In this document: positions 1 through 4,861 of the stretch, one piece after another
Numbering within the stretch: position 1 is the stretch's first letter
Layout: each line of letters opens with the position of its first letter
Origin: CAYUYH01 sp964449175
GTDB lineage: Bacteria; Planctomycetota; Phycisphaerae; SM23-33
DNA: 6,239 nt
Assembly: GCA_964449175.1 (NCBI GenBank)
Contig: CAYUYH010000162.1
Location: forward strand, 1-6,239
Direction: 5' to 3'
The notes under the pieces: generated by a model
The model's database searches: none
What the model was told of the DNA's origin: nothing
The model's input: only the letters and a program-made list of their open reading frames with translations
Translations under genes and position numbers: made by a program

Positions 1-671
1 GTCTCGGGGTTGCCGAACATCACGCCGATCTTCATGCGGATCTGGTTGATGAAGATCACGCTTGTCCGCGACTTGCTGATGGCGCCGATCAGCTTGCGCA
101 TCGCCTGGCTCATCAGCCGGGCCTGAAGACCGACGTGCTGGTCGCCCATCTCGCCCTCGATCTCCGCCCGCGGGATCAGCGCGGCCACCGAGTCCACAAC
201 GATCACGTCCACGGCGTTTGAGCGGACCAGCAGTTCGCAGATCTCCAGCGCCTGTTCGCCGGTGTCGGGCTGGCTGACGAGCAGTTGCTCGAGGTTCACG
301 CCGAGTTTGCGCGCCCAGGTGGGGTCCATGGCGTGCTCGGCGTCGATGAACGCGGCGATGCCGCCGGCCTTCTGGGCATTGGCGATCACGTGCAGGGCGA
401 GGGTGGTCTTGCCCGAGCCCTCCGGGCCGAAAAGCTCGCATATCCTGCCCCGCGGGATGCCCGTCCCGCCCAGGGCCAGGTCCAGGCTCAGCGCGCCGGT
501 GGGGATGCCGGGCACGCGCACGATGTTGTCGTCGGACATCCGCATGATGCTGCCGGCGCCGTAGCTCTTCTCGATCTGCTGAAGCGCCGCGTCCAGAGCC
601 TTCTCCCGGCGATCCGCTGTCGATTCCGCCTGCCTTGTCGCCACGGCTCGCTTGCCAGCCGTCTTGGCCAT
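1..671 (-). CDS. recA: RecA recombinase, N-terminal 223 residues (3' end beyond left edge)
   Basis: RecA is the ATP-dependent DNA strand-exchange protein of homologous recombination; its filament on single-stranded DNA also triggers LexA self-cleavage. The visible part carries the oligomerisation helix (about residues 23-42, ending YGAGSIMR), Walker A GPEGSGKT (82-89, Lys88), the catalytic glutamate in DAEHAMDP (Glu112), the Walker B strand VDVIVVDS (154-161), the loop L1 region EIEGEMGD (170-177), and the start of loop L2 after NQIRMKIG (209-216, sensor Gln210). Spacings between these motifs match E. coli RecA exactly, with an offset of 16. The protein therefore has a basic N-terminal extension of about 16 residues. 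The ATG at 671 is supported by AAGGAG at 680-685, 8 nt upstream. One oddity is Gly85 where the usual Walker A reads GPESSGKT. The C-terminal third lies outside the window. Identification is essentially certain. Confidence 0.98.
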   Translation of the reverse strand, partial: MAKTAGKRAVATRQAESTADRREKALDAALQQIEKSYGAGSIMRMSDDNIVRVPGIPTGALSLDLALGGTGIPRGRICELFGPEGSGKTTLALHVIANAQKAGGIAAFIDAEHAMDPTWARKLGVNLEQLLVSQPDTGEQALEICELLVRSNAVDVIVVDSVAALIPRAEIEGEMGDQHVGLQARLMSQAMRKLIGAISKSRTSVIFINQIRMKIGVMFGNPE

Positions 672-679
672 GTGGTGGT

Positions 680-685
680 CTCCTT
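680..685 (-). promoter_or_regulatory. recA ribosome binding site
   Basis: On the minus strand this reads AAGGAG, a near-perfect Shine-Dalgarno sequence 8 nt before the ATG at 671. It fixes the recA start and so supports the basic N-terminal extension as real. Confidence 0.85.
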
Positions 686-747
686 GCCTCGCTCGTGCAG
701 GTCAGGGGCTTGGCGCCCTTGACTCTCGCCGCCGGTGCGACGGGGAG

Positions 748-776
748 AATGTACGGTATTTGTTCGGACACCGCAA
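748..776 (-). promoter_or_regulatory. Candidate recA promoter with LexA-box-like repeat
   Basis: On the minus strand a TTGCGG -35 (771-776) and a TACATT -10 (748-753) are separated by exactly 17 nt. They match the sigma70 consensus at 3/6 and 4/6 positions. Read on the plus strand, positions 751-765 give GTAC-N7-GTTC. This is one mismatch from the GTTC-N7-GTTC LexA box known from Alphaproteobacteria, and it spans most of the spacer and part of the -10. A near-palindrome TGTTCGGACA sits at 761-770. A repressor site here would fit SOS control of recA. The promoter is plausible on spacing and position. The LexA assignment is inference, because the operator of this lineage is unknown to me. Confidence 0.4.
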
Positions 777-1153
777 GTGGAAAACGTTAACAATTCTCTG
801 CCCTGCAGCTTTCCCCCCCATATTAGCCCCTCGCCGGGCGGTTCCGCCAGAACAAGATGCCCGCGGGCGTCAAGAAGCGCGCGCCCGCTACGCCCGCCAG
901 ACCGCGCCGGTCCGGCAAGGACCCGCATCCGCCGAAGGGATGATCCGGCTCAACTGGTTTCCTCGCATTCCAGCCAAGAGAGCCAGCAACGATCCCCAGC
1001 TCTATCAGGACCGGGTGGCCAGAACGCACGCGGTCAGAAGGATGAGCCCCGACACTATCTGCGAACGAAAAGCGTCATATGCACTCTCACGCCACATGGT
1101 CGGCCAGAAAGGGATGAGAGGTCAGAGGCAATTCTATCAGGAAATGACTGGTG

Positions 1154-2617
1154 CTAATGCAGCGTGTTCACGTTGTTCTCTGGCTCAGTGTAGCCGATGA
1201 AGACAGTCGGATCGGTCCCGTTGAGGTATTCCTCGATGTTGGTGTAGCCGTCGCCGTCCTTGTCGAGCGCATTGTCGGTGGGGTCTTTCGGGGCGAGGCC
1301 GTACTTCACTTCCCATTCATCCGGCATGCCGTCGGAATCGATATCGATCGGCGCGGGCGCGCTTCTCAGTTCCGGCCATCCGCCAACGTCCTTCTGGGAG
1401 TCGATGATGCCGCACTTCTGCGAGGGGTCGGCCACCTTGCACTTAGTCTTGTAGGTTGCGCCTTCATAGGTTGCGGTTCCTGTGCGGGTTTCCTCGATGA
1501 TGCGAGTGTCGATGGAATCACGCTTGGGCAGGCTGGCGCCGGCGTGTTTGAGGACGGACTGATAGGCTTCCTCCGCGGTCTGTCGTTTGATGGGCATGGA
1601 GTCCCAGGGCTTGTCGAGCTTCAGCGCAGTGAGTTGATCGCTGCCACCTCGGGGCTGCACGCCGCCGGCCCAGTTGTCGGTCGTGACTGCCGCGTTGCCG
1701 AAGACGACGTTATCGGCAACATACCACTTGCCGCCCACTGCCGGATTCACAATGCGGTGCGCCACCTCGCCGGGGATCGTTGCGGGCCCCGGCTTGTAGT
1801 AGTTGGCCACCATGTTGACCGTGGTGAAGTTGAGCGTCTCGCTGCCCCGCTGCTGCTTCTCACCCCCGTAGGCGCTGTTGTAGCCCCAATTGTACACCAC
1901 GTTGTTCCGGTAATCGGTGTACCCACAGCCCGAAGCAAAGCGAGGGTTGCGGCTGCTGTGGTGCGCCAACAGGTTGTGATGGTACGTGCTGTAGTTGGAT
2001 CCCCATATGCCACCAAACCCATGGGGGCCTTTGGGATGGACGGAGCCAAACAGGCTTTCCGATATCAAGCACCATTGGACGGTGACGTTCTCGCAATGGT
2101 AGATGGATACGGCCTCATCCACACTCCAACTGGCCGAAACGTGGTCAAGGATGATGTTCTTCGTGCCCCGGCTCGAGATGGCGTCCCCGGCATCCCCCGA
2201 TATATCGCCGTAGCGCACGCGGAGGTAACGCACGATGACATCGTTTGTGGAGATGCCCAGCGGATAGCCCTTGAGGCAGATGCCGTCGCCCGGGGCGGTC
2301 TGGCCGGCGATGGTGATGTACGGATTGCGGATGCTGATCGATTTCTTCAGCTCGATGTTCCCCGAGACACGGAAGACGACGATGCGTGGGCCCTTGGCCT
2401 CGACGCCCTCGCGGAGGCTGCCGGGGCCGGAATCGTTGAGGTTGGTGACAAGATAGACCTGGCCACCGCGCCCGCCGGGCGTCGCCGCGCCGTATCCTTC
2501 GGCGCCGGGGAAGGCGGGAATCGCCGGGGCGTCAACGGCCAGTGCGGTTGTGGCCATCGCTGCGATGGCGGCGCAGGCGATGGGCAGCAAGGTCGACTTC
2601 AGCGAATCCGCGCGCAT
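1154..2617 (-). CDS. Secreted pectate lyase (polysaccharide lyase family 1 type)
   Basis: This is a full-length 487-residue protein. Pectate lyases of this fold (right-handed parallel beta-helix) cleave polygalacturonate by calcium-dependent beta-elimination. A Sec signal peptide occupies about residues 1-27, with hydrophobic core LLPIACAAIAAMATTALA and a likely signal peptidase I cut after ALA. The family opening FPGAEGYGAATPGGRGG is at 36-52, followed by VTNLNDSGPGSLREGV (57-72) and ITIAGQTAPGDGI (101-113). The ILDHVSASWSVDEAVSI segment (156-172) offers candidate calcium ligands Asp158, Asp167 and Glu168. HHSSRNPR (219-226) holds the candidate catalytic Arg223. A calcium-loop tail follows: DIDSDGMPDEWE (425-436) and DKDGDGYTNIEEYLNGTDP (from 452), resembling thrombospondin type 3 or dockerin loops. 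GAGGA at 2624-2628 lies 6 nt before the ATG. The flanking genes are unrelated, so it is probably monocistronic. The polygalacturonate substrate is inferred from the family; a related uronan is possible. Confidence 0.93.
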   Translation of the reverse strand: MRADSLKSTLLPIACAAIAAMATTALAVDAPAIPAFPGAEGYGAATPGGRGGQVYLVTNLNDSGPGSLREGVEAKGPRIVVFRVSGNIELKKSISIRNPYITIAGQTAPGDGICLKGYPLGISTNDVIVRYLRVRYGDISGDAGDAISSRGTKNIILDHVSASWSVDEAVSIYHCENVTVQWCLISESLFGSVHPKGPHGFGGIWGSNYSTYHHNLLAHHSSRNPRFASGCGYTDYRNNVVYNWGYNSAYGGEKQQRGSETLNFTTVNMVANYYKPGPATIPGEVAHRIVNPAVGGKWYVADNVVFGNAAVTTDNWAGGVQPRGGSDQLTALKLDKPWDSMPIKRQTAEEAYQSVLKHAGASLPKRDSIDTRIIEETRTGTATYEGATYKTKCKVADPSQKCGIIDSQKDVGGWPELRSAPAPIDIDSDGMPDEWEVKYGLAPKDPTDNALDKDGDGYTNIEEYLNGTDPTVFIGYTEPENNVNTLH

Positions 2618-2741
2618 AATAAGTCCTCGAGTCTGCTGATAGGAAATATGGCTCCGCCTGGCCGGCTATGCGTGGGGCGGGGGCGAGGCGTCAGGGGAGA
2701 GGAGGAATCTGGGGCGTCCAGGCTTCATCTCCCACGACCCC

Positions 2742-2752
2742 GGGACCGTCCC
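2742..2752. promoter_or_regulatory. 11-bp palindrome just downstream of lyase promoter
   Basis: The sequence is GGGAC-C-GTCCC, a perfect inverted repeat about 17-27 nt downstream of the candidate -10. It could be a second operator or a small hairpin early in the lyase mRNA. Its half-sites differ from those of the upstream palindrome, so the same regulator is unlikely to bind both. Confidence 0.2.
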
Positions 2753-2768
2753 AGGACTCGCCAACAGC

Positions 2769-2796
2769 AGTATACCAACAGGCTCAGGCCATGCAA
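2769..2796 (-). promoter_or_regulatory. Candidate pectate lyase promoter
   Basis: On the minus strand a TATACT -10 (2769-2774, 5/6 to consensus) is preceded after 16 nt by TTGCAT (2791-2796, 3/6 to the -35 consensus). It would give a 5' leader of about 145 nt before the lyase ATG. The -10 is good and the -35 is weak, which would fit an activated or repressed promoter. Confidence 0.35.
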
Positions 2797-2798
2797 TG

Positions 2799-2809
2799 GC
2801 CAAGTTGGC
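2799..2809. promoter_or_regulatory. 11-bp palindrome upstream of lyase promoter (candidate operator)
   Basis: The sequence is GCCAA-G-TTGGC, a perfect inverted repeat around one central base. It abuts the upstream side of the candidate -35 element of the lyase promoter, a usual place for a dimeric regulator. No specific regulator can be named from the sequence. Confidence 0.25.
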
Positions 2810-2892
2810 TTGTCGGGTCCGACGATTCTAGCTCAAAGGGCCACAGCCGGACTTCCGGGCACCGGCCCCGGAGGCCGTAGGTTCATAGGGTT

Positions 2893-2915
2893 TCGGCAAG
2901 CTGCGCTTCTGCCGA
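2893..2915 (-). terminator. Hairpin downstream of thpR (weak terminator candidate)
   Basis: The arms TCGGCA and TGCCGA pair (6 bp), and an inner AGC/GCT extension allows about 9 bp with a 2-nt bulge. It lies about 80-100 nt past the thpR stop on the minus strand. No T-tract follows, so it may instead be an mRNA 3'-end protector or have no role. Confidence 0.2.
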
Positions 2916-2992
2916 GGCTTACGCCGCCGTCCGGCACTTCCGCCAGAAGGCTCCCTCAAGTGAAGCGGTAGCGATCGCGCCCCCGCTTGGCC

Positions 2993-3559
2993 CTAGCCGC
3001 CGAGAGGCGCCCGGGCCAGCGGCGTGTAGACCGGCCCGTCTTGCGTAAGGCGGCTGGCGAAGACGACCACCTCGCCGGCGGCGTGCGTGCCGAAGTCGCG
3101 GTCGGCCCACCGCGCCACGCCGTCGCGCAGCTCGCCGGCCGGGCCGCGAGACCTGACCCGCGCCAGCGTGATGTGCGCATTGAACGCCCGCTCTTCCTGC
3201 CGCAGGCCCAGGCCGCCGAGCCCGTCGGCCAGGCCGGCCTGGAGCTGGGTCATCCGCCCGGTCGGGTCGTCCACGCCCGCCCACACCATCCGCAACGCGC
3301 CGCGAGGCGGGACGGCTACCAGGCCGCTGACCGCGAACTCGAACGGCTCGATCTCCGCTGCCGCTTGGGCGGCTATGTTGCACACGTCGGCCAGCATCTC
3401 GTCGCCCACGTCGCCGAGGAACACGAGCGTCACGTGCAGGTTGGCCCGCTCGACCGCCCGTAGCTCCACGCCGCAGCGGCCCAGCTCGTCCTGCGCCGCG
3501 AGTAGCAGATCGCGGATGGCGTCGTCGATTTCCAGTGCGAGGAAGGTTCTGGCCGACAT
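2993..3559 (-). CDS. thpR: RNA 2',3'-cyclic phosphodiesterase (2'-5' RNA ligase family)
   Basis: This 188-residue protein is of normal length for the LigT/ThpR branch of the 2H phosphoesterase superfamily. Such enzymes open 2',3'-cyclic phosphate ends of RNA to a 2'-phosphomonoester and can reversibly join tRNA halves in vitro; the physiological role is not settled. Both signature tetrapeptides are present: HVTL at 42-45 inside NLHVTLVFLGD, and HITL at 129-132 inside FNAHITLARVR. The two histidines are the expected catalytic pair. The typical opening RTFLALEID is at 4-12. It starts 2 nt after the kinase stop, and its Shine-Dalgarno GAGG (3568-3571) lies inside the kinase gene, so the two are very likely co-transcribed and translationally coupled. 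It is cytoplasmic, with no signal peptide. Nothing looks truncated. Confidence 0.93.
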   Translation of the reverse strand: MSARTFLALEIDDAIRDLLLAAQDELGRCGVELRAVERANLHVTLVFLGDVGDEMLADVCNIAAQAAAEIEPFEFAVSGLVAVPPRGALRMVWAGVDDPTGRMTQLQAGLADGLGGLGLRQEERAFNAHITLARVRSRGPAGELRDGVARWADRDFGTHAAGEVVVFASRLTQDGPVYTPLARAPLGG

Positions 3560-3561
3560 CG

Positions 3562-4467
3562 TTAGAACCTCACCATGTCGCGCAGCTCGTCCATTCTGGC
3601 GTCGATCTCATCGCGACCCGTTGACACGAAGCGGTTCAGCGAGAAGTCCTCCACGCCGATGCTGGCCGTGACCGTGCCGTAGGCGACGGCGCGCCTCAGC
3701 TCGGCGGGGTCGGTCCGGCCCGCGGCGGCGAGGTAGCCCATCATCGCCCCGGCGAAGCTGTCGCCCGCGCCGGTCGGGTCGACGACGCTGCGGCATGGAT
3801 AGCCCGGCAGCGGCCAGACCCGACCGCCGGCGAACAGCAGGCTGCCGTGCTCGCCCTTCTTGACGACGGCGAACTGGCGGACCATGTTGGCGACCTCGGC
3901 CCCGGCGGCCACGACGTTGCCCAGCCCTGTCAGCAGCTTAGCCTCGGCGTCGTTCAGCACGACCCCGTCCAGCCGGGTCAGCAGCTCGCCCAGCGCCGCC
4001 CTCTGGTCGTTGATCCACAGGTCCATCGTGTCGGCGACGACCAGCTCCGCAGCGTCGAGCTGGTCGAGCAGATCCAGTTGCAGCTTGGGGTGGCTGTTGG
4101 CCAGGAATACGAAGCGGCTGTCGCGGAAGGCATCCGGCACGGCCGGCCCGCGCTCGGCCAGCACGTTCAGCTCGACGGCGACGGTGTCGCGCCGGTTCAC
4201 GTCGTCGTGGTATCGCCCGTGCCAGCGGAAGGTCTTGCTGCCTGGCCGCACCTCCAGCCCGGCCAGGTCGATCCGCGGGTTGTCGCGCAGCGGGCGGAGG
4301 AAGTCGTCACCGCAGTCGTCGCCCACCACGCCAACAAGCCGCACCGGGCCAAAGAAGCTCGCCGCGTAGGAGAAGTACACCACCGACCCGCCCAGCGTGT
4401 CGACGGCCTTGCCCGACGGGGCCTCCACCGTGTCTATCCCTATGCTGCCCGTGACAAGCAGACTCAT
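3562..4467 (-). CDS. PfkB-family carbohydrate/nucleoside kinase
   Basis: This 301-residue protein is of usual length for the ribokinase/PfkB superfamily, which phosphorylates a sugar or nucleoside hydroxyl with ATP. The N-terminal substrate-binding diglycine is in DTLGGSVVYFSYAA (23-36), with VGVVGDD at 45-51. LNDAEAKLL at 171-179 matches the N-x-x-E magnesium/phosphate motif. The C-terminal signature DPTGAGDSFAG is at 230-240; Asp236 is the expected catalytic base and the GAG forms the anion hole. The substrate cannot be told from sequence: ribokinase-, adenosine kinase- or fructokinase-like roles all remain possible. The ATG at 4467 is preceded by AGGAG (4477-4481) at 9-nt spacing, and an in-frame TAG just upstream rules out a longer form. 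It follows hypC after 107 nt and is tightly coupled to thpR. No link to hydrogenase maturation is known for the family. Confidence 0.9.
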   Translation of the reverse strand: MSLLVTGSIGIDTVEAPSGKAVDTLGGSVVYFSYAASFFGPVRLVGVVGDDCGDDFLRPLRDNPRIDLAGLEVRPGSKTFRWHGRYHDDVNRRDTVAVELNVLAERGPAVPDAFRDSRFVFLANSHPKLQLDLLDQLDAAELVVADTMDLWINDQRAALGELLTRLDGVVLNDAEAKLLTGLGNVVAAGAEVANMVRQFAVVKKGEHGSLLFAGGRVWPLPGYPCRSVVDPTGAGDSFAGAMMGYLAAAGRTDPAELRRAVAYGTVTASIGVEDFSLNRFVSTGRDEIDARMDELRDMVRF

Positions 4468-4520
4468 CGGCTGCCGCTCCTATCCGCATCGCCGCCGTCG
4501 CCGCGGCGACCGGGCGGCAT
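4464..4520 (-). CDS. Possible 18-codon leader ORF overlapping the kinase start
   Basis: A minus-strand ATG at 4520 opens 18 codons (peptide MPPGRRGDGGDADRSGSR). Its TGA (4466-4464) overlaps the kinase ATG as ATGA. GGAGG at 4525-4529 precedes it by 4 nt, a stronger but closer ribosome site than the kinase's own. The ATGA overlap is the classic layout for translational coupling. The peptide is Gly/Arg/Asp-rich and resembles no family I know, so any function would lie in translating it. A strong hairpin lies within it. In GC-rich DNA such an arrangement can arise by chance, so confidence is low. Confidence 0.25.
   Translation of the reverse strand: MPPGRRGDGGDADRSGSR
4491..4518 (-). other. Strong GC hairpin in the hypC-kinase gap
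   Basis: GCCGCC (4491-4496) can pair with GGCGGC (4513-4518). The inner perfect 14-bp palindrome GTCGCCGCGGCGAC (4497-4510) forms 5 bp around a CGCG tetraloop. That gives an 11-bp GC-only stem with a 2-nt bulge. No T-tract follows on the minus strand, so a standard terminator is unlikely. It could be an mRNA processing or stability element, or could control kinase translation together with the leader ORF. Confidence 0.35.
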
Positions 4521-4574
4521 CGTACCTCCGGCGCCGATGGCGGTAAAGGGCGCTGCGAATCCCCCCGATCGGCC

Positions 4575-4817
4575 TCACTTGGCTGAGCGGCGAGACTCGT
4601 CCTGGAGGGCCTCCAGCTCGGCCAGAAGCTGATAGGTCTTCTTGGCCTCCTCGGCCTCGACGATGGTAATGGCGTAGCCGGCGTGCACGAGCACCCAGTC
4701 GCCGACGGTCGCCTCCGGCACGAGCGCCAGGCAGGCGCGAATCCTGCTGCCGGCAAGGGCGACCGTGCCGTAGTCGGCGTCCATCTGTTCAATCTGGGCG
4801 GGTATCGCCAGGCACAT
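4575..4817 (-). CDS. hypC: [NiFe]-hydrogenase maturation chaperone HypC
   Basis: This 80-residue protein is of normal length for the HypC/HybG/HupF family. HypC works with HypD as scaffold for the Fe(CN)2CO unit and then chaperones the hydrogenase large subunit. The family start MCLAIP is intact; Cys2, exposed after Met removal, is the essential iron- and HypD-binding residue. GDWVLVHAGYAI at 39-50 is the second conserved block, and the tail is helical and charged (EAEEAKKTYQLLAELEAL). The ATG at 4817 is chosen because it places Cys at position 2 and has GGAG (4824-4827) 6 nt upstream; the same frame is open further upstream but would bury Cys2. It follows hypF by 44 nt in the same direction, so they form one operon. 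HypD and HypE genes do not follow it in this window. Confidence 0.95.
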   Translation of the reverse strand: MCLAIPAQIEQMDADYGTVALAGSRIRACLALVPEATVGDWVLVHAGYAITIVEAEEAKKTYQLLAELEALQDESRRSAK

Positions 4818-4861
4818 CGCCGTCTCCAGTCGGCGGCATTCTACAGCAACACAGGCGGCAG

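Larger units (their letters stand above)
672..1153. other. Gene-free interval between pectate lyase and recA
   Basis: These 482 nt separate the lyase stop from the recA start. I find the recA ribosome site and promoter candidate near the recA end. A hairpin with a 7-bp GC arm (GCGGGCG at 863-869 with CGCCCGC at 882-888, 12-nt loop) and a GGCGG-TT-CCGCC inverted repeat at about 839-850 also occur. Small open frames exist on both strands, for example a minus-strand GTG frame at 823-1029 and a plus-strand ATG frame at 857-943. None has a convincing ribosome site or a recognisable protein. No tRNA or known structured RNA is apparent. No clear U-tract terminator follows the lyase. Confidence 0.6.
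2618..2992. other. Gene-free interval between thpR and the pectate lyase
   Basis: These 375 nt contain no supported gene. They hold the lyase ribosome site, promoter candidate, two palindromes, and a G-rich run on the plus strand (G-runs at 2674-2677, 2679-2683, 2694-2697 and 2711-2714). A hairpin at 2893-2915 lies nearer thpR, and a small GC hairpin (CGGCC/GGCCG arms, about 2863-2877) follows it. I see no U-rich rho-independent terminator after thpR. Confidence 0.6.

Noticed and set aside
488..928. Minus-strand frame of 146 codons overlapping the start of recA
   Set aside because: It overlaps the recA promoter and coding sequence in another frame, and its Arg/Pro/Ala-rich translation is typical of a shadow frame.
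1069..1095. Short inverted repeat GCGT/ACGC followed by TTTT on the minus strand, as a lyase terminator
   Set aside because: The stem is only 4-5 bp with a 13-nt loop, too weak to call a rho-independent terminator.
2573..2617. Lipoprotein signal (Cys15) at the lyase N-terminus
   Set aside because: Residues before Cys15 are P-I-A, which lacks the Leu-like -3 residue of a lipobox, and the hydrophobic core continues past the Cys to a good ALA cleavage site.
1151..2971. A 606-codon open frame on the plus strand spanning the whole lyase gene and its upstream region
   Set aside because: It is antisense to a clearly real pectate lyase and shares its codon boundaries. In that phase plus-strand stops correspond to TTA, CTA and TCA codons of the lyase, which are rare in GC-rich genes. 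The translation shows no recognisable family.
3847..4632. Plus-strand open frame of 261 codons opposite the kinase gene
   Set aside because: It is antisense to the well-supported PfkB-family kinase, has a low-complexity translation with no family motifs, and is explained by high GC content.
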